Position numbers and translations under genes: made by a program. Of a stretch of DNA of 64,000 nt, positions 1-11,849 are shown in pieces; position 1 is the first letter of the stretch; every line of letters starts with the position of its first letter. This DNA is from Lentinula raphanica (Eukaryota > Basidiomycota > Agaricomycetes > Agaricales > Omphalotaceae), in contig JANVFP010000005.1 of assembly GCA_027919835.1 (NCBI GenBank), positions 558,001 to 622,000 of the forward strand, given 5' to 3'. The notes under the pieces were generated by a model that was given only the letters and a program-made list of their open reading frames with translations, was not told the origin of the DNA and ran no database searches.

Positions 1-713
1 CACTTTTGTGGCAACCTTTTCAATCGTTGCAGCAATACTGGCCACAAATCCTGTATCGAATGTTTCTACCACTCCGGCTGATCCAGGTGCTCAGATGTAA
101 GTTCAAACCATTTCTTCACAAACCAAGTACGAGACAGTCGATCTGCTGCTATTTTTCATAGTGCTGGGATCGCCATGATCTTCCTCACGAACATCGTCTT
201 CTCCGCAAGCTTTGGCCCCGTAAGCTGGGTGTTGGCCTCAGAGGTATAGACCCAATTCCGTGCGTCTTTCTCCCGTCTGCTGAATGTCTGTCTTCCCTTC
301 AGGTTTTCCCCACAAGTACTCGATCGATTGGGACCAGTGTTGCAACATGTTGTAACTGGGCTTTCAACACTATGCTGTCGCAGGTGAGTACTAGCAATCC
401 TATATCAACTGCCCGACTCTCATTGCTTCTCAGGTATCACCTATTGGAATAAACAACATAGGCTACAAGTTCTACTTAGTATTCGTCTGCTTCAACTTCG
501 TCAATCTCATCGTCATCATATTCTTTTTCCCTGAAACGAAAGGTTCGTTTTGGACAACCCTGATCGTATCCAGGCTGGAATCAACGATAATGATTGTTTG
601 CTTTAGGGAAAACGTTGGAAGAAATGGCAGAGATATTTGGCGATCCAGTGCTGGATAAGCACAGAGAAGGGCGTGGAGAAGAGAACTTGGACAGTGATGC
701 TAAATATGAGTAG
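1..713 (+). CDS. MFS sugar transporter, 3' part (cut by window start)
   Basis: This is the C-terminal part of a sugar-porter transporter of the major facilitator superfamily, which would import hexoses or related sugars across the plasma membrane. Visible pieces are a helix followed by AGIAMIFLTNIVFSASFG, then the VFPTSTRSIGTS stretch, then YKFYLVFVCFNFVNLIV and FFPETKGKTLEEMAEIF. The PETKG signature after the last helix is diagnostic of sugar porters. Coding is split by four short introns (near 99-161, 244-302, 384-434 and 543-605). The stop is TAG at 711-713, after a short acidic tail. The start lies outside the window and the substrate cannot be told. Confidence 0.88.
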
Positions 714-897
714 TCTTAGTGTCAGCCTATGAAATGTGGAAAGATTCAAGGAGTTAGCCTCAGTTCGAACTTCGAAGCGATGTTAACAACGATAAGCGCC
801 ATAGATAAGATCTATTTAGCGCCCATCGATCGAGTCAGTATTTTCCCAGTACTTTCTCTGTATCCTTCGCTGGCAACGCTAGAACGCTCAAACCAAC

Positions 898-2667
898 ATG
901 ACTCTCGACGTCTTACACTTTATAGACAACAAGGGCGGAAATGCTGAGGAAATACGAGAGTCGCAACGGAAAAGAGGGCACTCGGTCGAGATTGTCGACG
1001 AGATTATACAGATGTACAATGATTGGGTGAAGAGTGTGTTCATTCTTGCTCAACATTCGTATCGCATTAGACCAGTACTGATCCTACCCTCTCAGTGGAC
1101 TTCGAAGCAAACGGACTCAGTAAACAAGTGAACGCTGTTCAAAAAGAGATTTCAGCGAAAAAGAAGGCGCGTCCATGAACAAATCACGGCTTTCTGTCGA
1201 TCTCTAAATCTCAAACATCGAACCATTCACCAGGCCAAGGAACCAGCAGACGATCTTGTCGCAAAGAAAAAAGATCTAGACGCTCAAGTCGAGGCAAAGC
1301 GGAAAGAAACGAAAGAGTTTGAAGCGACGATGCGGAAGAAAGCTTCTACTGTAGGAAACATTGTAGGGCCCAAAGTACCTGTTAGTGCGACAGAGGTGAG
1401 TCATGCAGTACCCTTCTTTTCTTGTATCTTCTGTTCAACAGCTTGACAGGACGATAACTCGATCATTCGGACGTGGCATCCCACAGAAGAAACAGATACA
1501 CCCCCGAACGAGCTGGAATCATGCCTCATCATGAAGTACTACTCAGATTAGATGCTATGGACCTTGATCGGGGTGGGTCCTTCTACTCTATGATTCACTG
1601 CTTCCGCTATAACCCTTGAATAGGTGCCAAGGTCGCCGGACATCGAGGATACTACCTCACAAACGATGGAATTGATCTCAATCAAGCACTGATTTCATAC
1701 GGTCTTGATTTCCTCCGAAAGAAAGGGTACAAGAAAGTTCAACCACCTTTCATGATGAACAAGGACTGGATGGCCAAAACTGCCCAATTGGATCAGTTTG
1801 ACGAGGAACTATACAAGGTAACGTGTCCGCCGAAACTTTCCCGATAACAAAATAGCCTCTCTTATACTCATACTACACGTATAAAGGTAATCGCAGACGA
1901 CGACGAAAAATACCTAATCGCCACCTCCGAACAACCCATCTCCGTCTTTCACTCCGACGAATGGCTAGAAAAGACCCAACTCCCGATCAAATACGCAGGC
2001 TATTCCACCTGCTTCCGGAAAGAAGCCGGGTCTGCTGGACGAGACATGTGGGGTATCTTCCGTGTCCATCAATTTGAGAAAGTAGAACAGTTCATCGTGG
2101 ATGACCCAGAGAAGAGCTGGGAGACGTTGGAGAATATGATCCTGAACAGCGAGGAATTCTATCAGAGTCTTGGTTTGAGATATCAAGTCGTCGGGATTGT
2201 CTCTAGCGCGTTGAATTTGGCGGCTGCGATGAAGTATGATCTGGAAGCGTGGTTCCCGTTCCAGAAGGCGTATAAGGAGCTTGTTTCGTGCTCTAATTGT
2301 ACAGATTACCGTGCGTTGAATGTTTGTTCTTACTTTCTAAGGAACGACGCACTGATACCATGAATCAGAGGCGCGCAGACTAGAAGTCCGATGTGGGCTG
2401 AAGAACAAAGATCAGACCCGTAAAGTATACTGCCATATGCTGAACGGCACGCTCTGCGCGACGGAGCGTGCTCTCTGTTGTTTGGTGGAGAATTATCAAA
2501 CCCCTGATGTACGTTTCTGCACTCTAGTATTCTGTATTCTTTGCCGAGAGATTCTTTGATTATAGGGTGTTGCGATCCCTGAAGTTCTTCAACCGTACAT
2601 GCAAGGCCGTACATTCTTACCATGGGTCAAGGAGCTGCCGAAAGGTTTACAGAAGAAGTCTGCATAG
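898..2667 (+). CDS. SES1: Seryl-tRNA synthetase, cytosolic (with an apparent one-base frame break)
   Basis: Charges tRNA-Ser with serine in the cytosol. The product starts [15 protein letters not shown], continues with an N-terminal coiled-coil arm rich in K/E (about residues 40-110), then the class II core: [44 protein letters not shown] (motif 2) and [19 protein letters not shown] (motif 3 arginine). It ends [10 protein letters not shown], stop 2665-2667. Introns include 1034-1095 and one from about 1167 to 1233 whose donor is not GT. Two segments, WHPTEETDT (frame of 1450) and [15 protein letters not shown] (frame of 1512), are in different frames with no room for an intron. One missing C in the run at 1501-1505 would explain this. 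The gene is convergent with the Kelch gene, about 110 bp away. Confidence 0.9.
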
Positions 2668-2780
2668 TTTTTTCGTTGTGTGAGTTTGTGTATCGCCCTA
2701 TATCTTACTATACATACAATTTTGGTCGTACTTCCAATTGTTCTGAGCATGATGGCCGCTTATCTGAACGAAAGATGCTC

Positions 2781-3797
2781 TTATACCAGTTCGAATCTCC
2801 AAACATCCCCCAACCTCGAATTATCTTCTGCCAGACCACCATGTACAACGATCGATGACTTGCCTCCGACTTGCACCAACTTGACGACATCAGCAGCAAA
2901 CCAACCTCTCGGCTTAGGTCCTTCACCTTCCCATTCTACCTTGAACCACTGCTTCTTCTGAATCGAATAAGCCCAGGCATCGCCTAGCATTTTCCCGGCT
3001 CCTGCGTGTCCCAGCGTGCTTGGATCGGTCTCACCGAACATAGTGATCAAGTATCCTTCCATAGCACAAAGCACGGCAACACTTCGAGCGCCAGGGGCCT
3101 TCACGCCATCAGGTATGAAGTGAGCAGTAGTCGTCCAGCTATTCGTCTTGATATCAAAGGCATCAATCGCACCTCCTAATTCCTTCTTCCCGTCGAACCC
3201 ATGCATGCGGTACAGAATACCCGAGTGGTATGCAATGCTAGCTCCCCCTCGAGCACCAGACAGTCCGTCGGGCAGTTGAGTCCACTCCCTCTGCTCGAGA
3301 TTGAATGCCCAAAGATCAGATAATCGACCTGTGGCTGGACACCCTGCGTGAATGAAGATGGTAGACTGACCATCGGAGGTCATACAGTGATAACTACGAC
3401 CTTCGGGGTAAGGAGCGGAGGGGTCTCTGAGAGCGATGAGTTCCCAGGTGGAAGAAGAGGTCGAGTAGGCCCAGAGAGCACCGTGTTCCTCGATAGGCTC
3501 CATAGCTAATCCTCCGCGACCTGAGAACATGTAGAGACGATCGTTGATGGCTGTAGTTGTTGCACCTACACGGGGCGTGGGTGCTTTGGCATCATCCTGC
3601 GCAGGTATCGTCACTGCGCTGATGACTTCGCCGGAAAGGTCGATCACGTCAAGCTGGTTATCTACTGGCAGTCGAGGAACCACTTCCCCTCCGAAGATGA
3701 GCACCTGTGTGCCTACTACCGCAAGAGATTGAGATGAGCGATTGAGACGTTCTGAAGATGTGAGTAAGGTCCATTTGGCGGTAAGAGTTTCTGCCAT
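2781..3797 (-). CDS. Kelch-repeat beta-propeller protein
   Basis: Intronless 338-residue protein made almost wholly of Kelch repeats, expected to fold as a beta-propeller used for binding partners. Repeat hallmarks recur about every 50 residues: QVLIFGGE, RLYMFSGRGG, TIFIHAGCP, GILYRMHGFDG, YLITMFGETD and SIVVHGGLAED, each followed by a W-containing strand such as DLWAFNLEQREWTQLP and DAWAYSIQKKQWFKVEW. No BTB, F-box or transmembrane segment is seen, so it is a stand-alone propeller. Its layout recalls nitrile-specifier-like Kelch proteins, but that is resemblance only and no reaction is assigned. Three inverted CCAAT boxes lie just upstream. Being intronless is unusual among its neighbours. 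Confidence 0.87.
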   Translation of the reverse strand: MAETLTAKWTLLTSSERLNRSSQSLAVVGTQVLIFGGEVVPRLPVDNQLDVIDLSGEVISAVTIPAQDDAKAPTPRVGATTTAINDRLYMFSGRGGLAMEPIEEHGALWAYSTSSSTWELIALRDPSAPYPEGRSYHCMTSDGQSTIFIHAGCPATGRLSDLWAFNLEQREWTQLPDGLSGARGGASIAYHSGILYRMHGFDGKKELGGAIDAFDIKTNSWTTTAHFIPDGVKAPGARSVAVLCAMEGYLITMFGETDPSTLGHAGAGKMLGDAWAYSIQKKQWFKVEWEGEGPKPRGWFAADVVKLVQVGGKSSIVVHGGLAEDNSRLGDVWRFELV

Positions 3798-3871
3798 GAC
3801 TCTTGACGGATGTGAGATTCGCCTCGTTGATCGCGGCCATTCACATAAGTATCTCAGGCTGCTTTACGGTG

Positions 3872-3913
3872 ATTGGCGGTGATTGGTCGGGTACTCCCTA
3901 TACAGTCGATTGG
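3872..3913 (-). promoter_or_regulatory. Cluster of three CCAAT boxes upstream of the Kelch gene
   Basis: ATTGG occurs at 3872-3876, 3882-3886 and 3909-3913, so the minus strand reads CCAAT three times, 75-116 bp upstream of the Kelch ATG at 3797. CCAAT boxes bind the HAP/NF-Y complex in fungi. Spacing and orientation fit a promoter of the minus-strand gene; binding is inferred. Confidence 0.4.
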
Positions 3914-4222
3914 CCGGGTACTCTCTTACATATACCATATACATTGCTTCTTGCGCCTTCTTGCGCACAGTCTTTCTCAGGTCTTTCTTGTGGGGCAAAT
4001 GCGGGCGTATACTCAAGTTGGCATTGCCTTCCTGGCGTAGTCTTGACTCTTTCTGCTACAACTTCATGTCCAACGTATAGGAATCTAGGGTTCCACTATA
4101 TGGGCTATATTTGGCGAGGAACTTAGGCCTCAATGATATCCGACGTGCAATCACGATAGGAAGATATCAGTTCGATGAGGTTTGATGCAGATGGGCCGTG
4201 GATGATTCGATAAGGAGAGGAA

Positions 4223-4890
4223 CCCTGAAACTGTGATGGACAGGATTGTTCTTTCCTTACTGTCTTGTCCAGGTCTCGCCCTTCCAAAGATAGTCAAAGA
4301 TTGAAATCTACCTGGACGCCAAAAACACTCATGTCGAAGTTTGGAGTGCACAGCAATGATAGTGGCTCTCAGAAGCTCTCAGTGGTGGTGCTTGGAGGCT
4401 GATGCAGATGATGCAAGACCGTGTGTAACAGGATGGTGCGCAAGGTATACTCATTCTAATTTTCTAAATAGTGCTGAATCCTGGCAACATAGAACTCCTA
4501 GAGCGACGACATGGGTCGTTCCATTGTTGTCTTCGAATGACCGCTATCACCCGCTATCCGACAGTGTTCAGTTAACAATCAGTTCATGAACACTGAGGCT
4601 GTTCAACTCCTTGTGTACATCTCTCGCTATGTACAATGGCTGAGAGGAAAACAAGAAAATAAGTTGACTACGCTACACCCGTGACCCCAAGGTGCCCCGG
4701 GCCTGAAACAGGAAGATGCACAGGATTGCTCTTTCCCAATGATCTTCTCGCCCTTCCAAATCTACCTGGACGCCAAAATCACTCATGTCCGACTCCGGAA
4801 GGCACAGCAATGATAGTGGCTCTCTGTGGTGGGACTTACATAACAGGATGGTGCGCAAGCTATCCTTTCTGAATTTCTAACCTTTTCTAA
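4223..4890. repeat. Diverged direct repeat pair (4223-4470 and 4702-4890)
   Basis: Two segments about 480 bp apart share ordered blocks: CCTGAAAC, ACAGGATTG then CTTTCC, TCTCGCCCTTCCAAA, a block around TCTACCTGGACGCCAAAA then CACTCATGTC, CACAGCAATGATAGTGGCTCTC, and AACAGGATGGTGCGCAAG. The second copy is shorter because of internal deletions. No open frame is conserved between copies, so it looks like a decayed non-coding duplication or transposon remnant. It lies in the gene-free stretch 3841-5328, in which no gene is seen. Confidence 0.65.
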
Positions 4891-5039
4891 CATACTCAGT
4901 GTTGGGTGATTGATTCGATTTGAACATGCCAGACTCTCAAGAGAGACGCAGACCTCTCCAACCTTGTCTTCCACCAATCGATAATCGGTTGCTATCCGTA
5001 GGCCGGTTACCATCTGAACATCAGGCTGAGGCTGTCCTG

Positions 5040-5328
5040 GTCCTCCAACTCCTCGTGAACATGCAATGCTGGCCCCATCAGGCCCCATCTTATCTTGCTA
5101 CGCGATGAGAATATAACTCAGAGCATATGGTGCATCCGAGTTGTCCCGGGACATTTTTGGTCGGAAATGCTGGTCATAAAGACCGCAAGGTAACGCAGAA
5201 AACTCATCTTATTCCACCCACTTACTTTTTGTGCTGCAGGCAGCCACCCTTTCGCATTCGACAACTTGACCTGGTGTCCTTTTTTTATATTCAAAACTCA
5301 GACCACACATCGATTCTCTACAACAACA
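5040..5328 (+). promoter_or_regulatory. Upstream region shared by the two secreted-protein paralogues
   Basis: This roughly 290-bp block upstream of the ATG at 5329 is recognisably the same as 35741-36045 upstream of the paralogue at 36046. Shared blocks include ACATGCAATGCTGG, CCCCATCAGGCCCCATC, CTCAGAGCATATGGTG, CATAAAGACCGCAAG and TGTGCTGCAGGCAGCC. Conservation up to the start codon means the promoter was duplicated together with the gene and may still be under constraint. Confidence 0.6.
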
Positions 5329-6414
5329 ATGCAGCTCTTTTCTCGCGCAACAAACGAACGCCTTCGTCGTACCGCGATCGTGGTCTTCCTCTTCTCTGCG
5401 GTCGCTCTTGCCGTGCCTATCAATTCAGAATCGAACTCTGTGAGTACAATCAAACTCCATCTGGTCAAAAGTCCCTCAGTTTCCAACTGCATATATGCCT
5501 GTAGCACGAGTTGTCCCGTCATCTCTCTACGTCTGCGTCTTTGTCACCGGTCCCGGTGTATCGCGACATTGTATCTCGAGCAGAGAAAAACTCCGACAAT
5601 CTGCCAACCTATGAGGAAGCTATGGCCGATTCCCAACCCGGGAGCGATACGACCGGAGCCATGTCAGTGTCTTCCCCTGATGCGGTCGGGGCAGGAACCG
5701 CGCCTTCCTCTGGTGCGGTCGAGGCAGGAGCCGCGCCTTCCTCTGGTGTGGTCGGAGCAGGACCCGCGTCTTCCTCTAGCTCTAAGATAGTCGCTTACGT
5801 GACATGCGATTCGAAATACGATAGCTCTAGGGAGGAGGAGGCTAAGAACTTGAAAGCCCTGGAGAAGATGTTGAAATCCAAACCCGTTATTGAGGAAATC
5901 CGGTCGCGCCTCAAGATACAGCCGCACCATCGTATCGAACTTGAAGTGGCTGATAAGTTCAAACGAGACAACGATCTCAAGCGGGTGAAGTATATCGATC
6001 ACGTCGAATTTGGGAGTGTAAACAAAGACTACAGAAAGATTGACCAGTTCATGATCAATTTTGGGAATCGATCTGTGCGTGATTCATTGAACGCATAAGT
6101 TCACTCTACTAGTTTCAAAATCAGTCGAGACTAATTACTACGCGCTTATGCAGCCCAATGTTCAGCTATACGCTTATATAGTGAAGGCTTCGCTACAAGA
6201 CGAGCAATATGAAGGACAGCTCTGGATGGATGGCGGAGTCATTGCCAGTCCTGCCATAGGTTCGGGACGTAAAGCCAAGATTTTGGTGACTTTGAAAAAA
6301 GGGCAGGTCAGTAGTAGTCTCATATTTGTTCAAGTTTCATGCCAATGCTCATACTCGCGGCAGCCTTGTTTCGACTCACGATGTGTTGTCATGTAGAAAA
6401 CCGACGCTATGTAG
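5329..6414 (+). CDS. Secreted hypothetical protein, paralogue 1
   Basis: Function unknown. Four exons (5329-5439, 5505-6074, 6154-6306, 6397-6414) keep phase and give 283 residues. Residues 1-30 form a signal peptide or signal anchor with the hydrophobic run IVVFLFSAVALAVP. Then come VYRDIVSRAE and a NLPTYEEA motif (an LPxY type seen in ubiquitin-ligase-binding sequences), followed by an Ala/Gly/Ser-rich linker with three imperfect GAG/AGAAPSSG units (about residues 85-110). A charged domain has SKPVIEEIRSRLK and KYIDHVEF, and the C-terminal module has YAYIVKASLQDEQYEGQLW. The same exon order, intron phases and motifs occur in the gene at 36046. No family was recognised. The last exon codes only five residues and is the least certain. 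Confidence 0.7.
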
Positions 6415-7767
6415 TATAATCGTTGATAAATCATCCGTGTTCACGTTCCTTCGACGTTTATATATATACCTCATCTGCAGACTGGATTTACACTTCAAGC
6501 TCATGGTATTTACTTTTCACTTGAGGCAATGATCATGAATTCCTCTCGCACTGCCGATCGCTTTCTGAACAGCGACGAGGTATGTATGATATATGATTTC
6601 TACTATCTTTTCTTATCAAGATGTGTCGCCTGCGCTGGTGGGGCTGGATGGCAGTGGCCACTGGCAGGCTGTCCAAGGCTGTCCATCCACTCCATTTCAT
6701 TCCATTCCCACCCCGCCTATAGCCTCGTGAGGCTTGAGCCGTTGTGAACTATGACGAAGATGCGTTGCACGGCAGTACATACTACTCACAGTTCGGTGAT
6801 ATATGGACGTTATACATTCAAGCTATCGGAGGCTGATTTATGCGTTAACTTCCCCGTTCAGCATGTTTCTAGCGAGCAACTATTCTTGCGATTGACAGTG
6901 ATCAGTACTAGTAGTATTGAAGCACTACCAGAATCATAGACTAGCCGCACAGACTCAGAAGACAGCTGAAGATGCTTCGAGGCCCTTCGACAGTGGTGGA
7001 CCAAGTAGTCTCCCATATAGGCAGACAGTACCAGAATCCTTCAAGCGACACAGAGACAACTCAGACGAGCTCGTTCACTTCGGCGGGGCCCTGAAAGGCC
7101 TTTGTGGTAGCTTGTGGTCCGTGGATTGTGAGCTACATAAATGAATTAAGGCTGTACGAGCCGCATGCTCATGATGCTCGTCCAACGGGCTCTCACAGAC
7201 TCCCTTAGGACCAGACATTCAAACCCGACCTGAACCAGCCTGAACCCGACTGGATGGAGATAGGTAGACATCCAGTTCAATCCCCCTCCGACCTCCTCCG
7301 ACCTGAGTTGGATCATAAAGCGAGGGAAATTCGACATCTTTCCCCATACTAGCTGGTCTCTTTCGCCTTCCTTCCATTTGAACCGAAAAAAAGCTTCCCC
7401 GCTGGACGTGGAAGTACTTGTTCTGCTTTTTTAACGCCTTCGTCGTTCGATCTCTTACTGCATCATCCAACTTTCAACCTCTGGCCATTGCTTTCTGTGT
7501 TTTGCGTCCCTACTACCGATTGCTACAAGAGCCTTGAATTTATCTGCATCCGTAAGCTGATTAACCACTCAATATGTACGACTTTACTCATATTGGTTTA
7601 CTAGGCATCCTGGAATTCCCTGTTCTGACAGATTCACAATTCGTTCATCGTGAACTTCAATTGACTGTGAGTTAAATGACTCTGAGCTCGTTTGGCCTCA
7701 TCTCCACTGTGTTCTCAATCGTATCCTACCCAGCCTGTTCTTTTGTTTTCCATCTACATCCTCCAAC
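6415..7767. other. Gene-free stretch
   Basis: No convincing coding exon was found. Open frames are short and overlap on both strands. Around 6660-6690 there is a small direct repeat GGCTGTCCA; the motif CCAAGGCTGTCCA recurs near 28240, so it may be a scrap of a dispersed repeat. The last about 90 bp before 7768 are pyrimidine rich, as expected for a fungal core promoter. Confidence 0.5.
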
Positions 7768-8479
7768 ATGCGCTTCACTGTCTTTCTGTTTTGGGGACTA
7801 GTCTCCGCTACATATGCACTTCCGAGTCCTGGGCGGTTTCCGGTATGTTCCTGGTAGACCACTGGAATGCCTTTGACTTACTGATGGCTCGAAGGACCCT
7901 ACGCTCCAGAAATCCGTAAACCAGAACGCCCCAAAGATAATCTTTGTGCGACCCCACTCAGGCGAAACAGGTGCAGAAATAACGTGTCGCCTGCTCGCTG
8001 AGAATAAGTATCCAAGTCAGTCTTTTGATGACGTGCTACGAGCAGAAGATATCGATCAGGCCGAGGTCCTAATGTGGGTCGAAGACTTCCTCAAAAGGGG
8101 ATTCCAGCTTATAAACGGAGTCCAAACCGTCAGGCTCCTTGATCGGCTCGTGTTTAAGTCTAGGACAGATCACTGTTCCTTCGAGATCACGACACCTTTT
8201 CTGGTTATCATCCAATATTCTTCGGACTCAGCCGACCATCGACTTCCGCTGAAAGTGGTGTCTTCAGACGAAGCAACGAGGATCAGGCAGGACCCACAGC
8301 AGCCTCCGCGATGGGCCATGGTAGAAACTCCATGCAAAGTGGACGTTTTTGTTTGGCCTCAATCATATTCTGACGTCTACTTCCACGACTCATCGGATAC
8401 CGCCCATGCTGCTCTGCTCCGCGTTCCCCAGGAAAACAATGATCGTATGTTAGCGGAGGTATTCAGATTATTCGATTGA
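7768..8479 (+). CDS. Small secreted hypothetical protein
   Basis: Two exons (7768-7842 and 7895-8479, 52-nt intron) give a 219-residue protein. Residues 1-18 are a clear signal peptide (MRFTVFLFWGLVSATYA) with a likely cleavage before LPSPG. The mature part has no membrane segment, few cysteines (about three), and motifs such as KIIFVRPHSGETGAEI, FLKRGFQLING and FEITTPFLVIIQYS. The composition suggests a globular extracellular domain. It was not assigned to a family and does not resemble the duplicated secreted pair at 5329/36046. The start was chosen because the signal peptide begins there and the intron joins in phase. Confidence 0.68.
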
Positions 8480-9164
8480 GACTGATTCGAGGCTCCTCTC
8501 TGTCACGACGTAAGGTAGCGTACGGTATAAGCAGCACGGTACGCGAAGTTGGCGTGCCGCGTATCCTGCGTATGATCTTGTTTGTAGTACTACATGGACG
8601 TTTCGAGCGCATTCTCACTCTCTTATCCTCAACTTAAAGACTCAGTATAATCCGTTTCCTGGATTCCCTATGCGCTCGAGCTCACTTATATCATTCAATC
8701 TGTATCTTTCTTTTCCATGTCTATCAGACTCGGTAACACGCAGTCGAGTTGATAAGTACATGTGCTTGGAGCATCTTTGGCTATGGCCCTCGGTTTGGTA
8801 ATTATGTTCGATCCTGTATTCGTCCGACCGACTTCTACGTGGATCATGATACATGAGCATACAACCTCGAGCTTGGACTCCGCACGACTCCCATATTTTC
8901 AAAGACAACTACTCTCGCATATTCGGACAACTTCAAATCGGATGGAGTATTTGCCCTCGTCCGAAGTCAGAAGTTCAAGTAGGCAACTCAAAAGCTCATC
9001 TGAACGTTTTCCATGAGGGTTCAATACGATGTGGGTCAAAAAGCTCCGAGCAAAGAGCAGCGAGTGCATATAGGTCAGCACAAGTACGGAGATGTAGATA
9101 ACATAGATTACCCTGGTTCAGAGCCTTGAAAATCACCTCCTCTCTCTTCGAAATACACGAGTTT
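8480..9164. other. Gene-free stretch between convergent genes
   Basis: This 685-bp stretch separates the secreted-protein gene (plus) and the ELYS-domain gene (minus). It should hold both 3' untranslated regions. Only short overlapping frames are seen; none has a splice pattern or composition suggesting a gene. Confidence 0.5.
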
Positions 9165-11849
9165 TCATCTCTGTTTCCTATTCCCACCACGGTCAATCGT
9201 AGATTTCCTAGTCACTCTCCTAGTACTTGAGGCACCTCCGGTCCCACCAACTTCTCCAGACGTTGATATCCTCGAAGATCTCCTTTTCGGTCCTGACTCT
9301 TCCGAATTCAATAACTTCGCAGCAGCCGAGGAGCGTGTTTTACGCGTCGTCCGACGAGTAGAAGCCAAGGGTGCCACTTGATCTTCGACCTCCTTCTCAG
9401 CGGCATCACCGTCCAGTCCGTCTTCGTCTTCGTCATCGTCGTCCGACATCCCGCCTGGCACGCGCCGTTTGGATCTCGAATGAGTACTGACCGTGGTTGA
9501 AATTGTTTGTCGTGGCTTTTTGTTTCCTTTCGATTTCGTCGTCCGAGCTGAGGTTGTACCAGAGGCTGAGGCTGAGGACTGGGCAGACGCCGAGGTACCG
9601 GTAGTCTCCGCAGAGACAGGAGGAGCGGTGCTCTTTCGGGAACGCGTCTGGCGAGGTGGAGGATGAGAGACCACACTCTCAGTCATATCTTCATCTTCAT
9701 CGTCCGTGAAAGCTCCAGGGGGTCGTTTTTGGGAGGTTCGCAGACTTTCACCGGCACCGAGGGCATTGCCTGTCGGTTTATTCTTCCCTGGACTCACCTC
9801 CCCCACGCTGCCGAACAAAGAATAATTTAACCCTTCGGCAGCAGGCTCGTAGTCGACTTCCATTGTACTGGATTCTTCCGGAACAGGTTTTGCACGCCCA
9901 TTCTGTTTTTTCTCGCTGGCTTGTTTTTCTTTTCCTGAAGGAGGTCGTTCGGGGCTGTGACTTCCTGTTGTCGAACGACGAGATGGACGTCCGAGTTCAG
10001 GCTCGAAACCTTCAGCACTGAAAACATCAAGCGGGGCTGGATTATTGATGACTGGAGGCTTATAGAACGCGTTAGGTTTTCGTTTAGAGGACGTGAATAA
10101 AGTCGTATTCGATCCGGAAGCTCCTGACGTTGACAAGGCAAGACCACCCGCTGAGGTATTGAAATTATCAAAGGGAAGACTCTTCCGACCTGATAGTAGA
10201 TTGGGACCACCGAGCGAGGTGTGATTTTGTGTCGTGCTACTGCTCAAGCTGGGTATACCGCCAAAGCCTAGACTTGAGCTCAAGGCGATACTAGAGTCGC
10301 CGCCACCAGATATCGGCAGGATTGGCGGGGCTCCACCAAATCGAGGAGCACCCGAACGCGAGGATGCAAGGCTATCGCGGTTCCCAGGCCCAGTAGAACT
10401 GGTGAGGGAGAAAGAGGATGGAACATTTGGAACAGAGACAGACGAAGTGGGTGCTGTTTTGGGTGTCGCAGAAACAGCGGAAGAGGTAGAAGCCATCGGT
10501 AACGCTGTTTTCTTGAGCTGGGGAGCAATTACTCCGTTCATATGAACATCGTCCATTGCGAAATCTTTGTGAACCTCCTCCCATGTCTGTGAATCAGACA
10601 TCGAGGTATCACCGTTGATACCGTTAGTCATTGGCAGACTGAAGTTCAGAGTCCCTTTGAGTTCGGCATCCAGTAGAGTGCGTTCGACAGATGGCAAGGT
10701 CGAGTACAGACCGTCGATCATGTCCTTGCGCTGTTGAGTCATCCTGATAGCTTCAGAAGACAATCGATAATTCGAACTGGCAGCAGCCGAGAATTGTCGG
10801 TGGAGTTTGATTGCATCCGCATAGTGGCCTGTCTGGATGAGGCGTGTACAGGAGAGATTCTGTAGCGTTGCCAGGCCAAGAGACGGGGGTGATTTTGCAG
10901 GGTCTACAGGCGTAGATGGAAAGGTGGCGTAAGAGTGGAGAAGGGATACTTCATATGAAGTTAACGGTATGGTAAGTAGATGCGTAAGAGCATTCGCCTT
11001 GAGACCAGCTAGAGACAGAAGGATCAGCAACAAGGGCAACTTAGAATGACTCGCAAAGTACGTACGCGACACACACCACTCCAGCAATTTTTTGAATAAT
11101 TTTGCTCGCGCAGGGTTCTGTTGGCTGAAGGACCGTTGAAACTGCCAAGCCTCAAACAGGTTGTGATGAGCAAGTGCGACCAGATATAGTTCCAAGTCAT
11201 CTAGCTCAGTCAAAATCGGTTTTGCGGTGCGGACATATCTGACAATGAGTGGATGCGGGTCAATGTCAGTTGCTGTTGAAATAGCTTGCATGATTTTAGA
11301 AGAATAGTCCTGATTCAGTCGCGCGTCGGACAGCAAAGAAACGGCTATCTGATGACGCGTTTGGGTTAACTTTTGGCAACATAAGAGAGACAAGACTCAC
11401 TGGAATGTTCACCGCTGCATCTAGACACCAATAAGCCTCTGCCAGTCGCGCAAATTGAGGTGGAATTAAGCGGTCCCGTTGGAACTTCCGTTCGCGTCCA
11501 TCTTTATACCACTTCAGCAAGAAGTAGACTAGGCAGTCTTTCTTGAGCGCATCATAGGTGGACTCGGCAATCGCATTCAGAAGCCTATGCAGACCAGGGG
11601 CATCTAATGGCGGATACAGTGTATCTGTGATCTGTATTCCTCCGAGGCTGAGCATAATATCGTAGAGAAGTGTGTCGTCCAGCATAGCTCGGCGTCGTTC
11701 GATTTCTTGAACGCGTGCATTGTGCCATGGAAAGAGTTCGTCGGTGACGTCGAAATAAGCGAGTGTATCTGAAGAGTCCTGTAGATTCCACAATGCGGCG
11801 GTCAGAGATTGCTGCAGTGAAGAACGTACACCTAACTCACGACGTCCAT
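9165..11849 (-). CDS. ELYS-domain nuclear pore assembly protein
   Basis: Three exons (11841-11849, 11401-11778, 9165-11348) give about 856 residues, starting MDVDSSDTLAYFDV. The first exon codes only three residues; it was chosen because GTGAGT follows it and splicing restores the family's usual start. Residues about 1-280 form an ELYS-like helical domain: DELFPWHNARVQEIERRR, LYDIMLSLGGIQITDTLYPP, TYDALKKDCLVYFLLKWYK, AEAYWCLDAAVNIP, SLLSDARLNQDYSSKIMQA. In animals and yeasts such proteins join the Nup107-160 outer ring and help seed pores on chromatin. The remaining about 550 residues are Ser/Pro-rich and disordered, with acidic DDDDEDEDG and basic KRRSSRIS / TRKTRSSAA patches near the C-terminus that could bind DNA. 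The domain call is firm; the tail's role is inferred. Confidence 0.85.
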
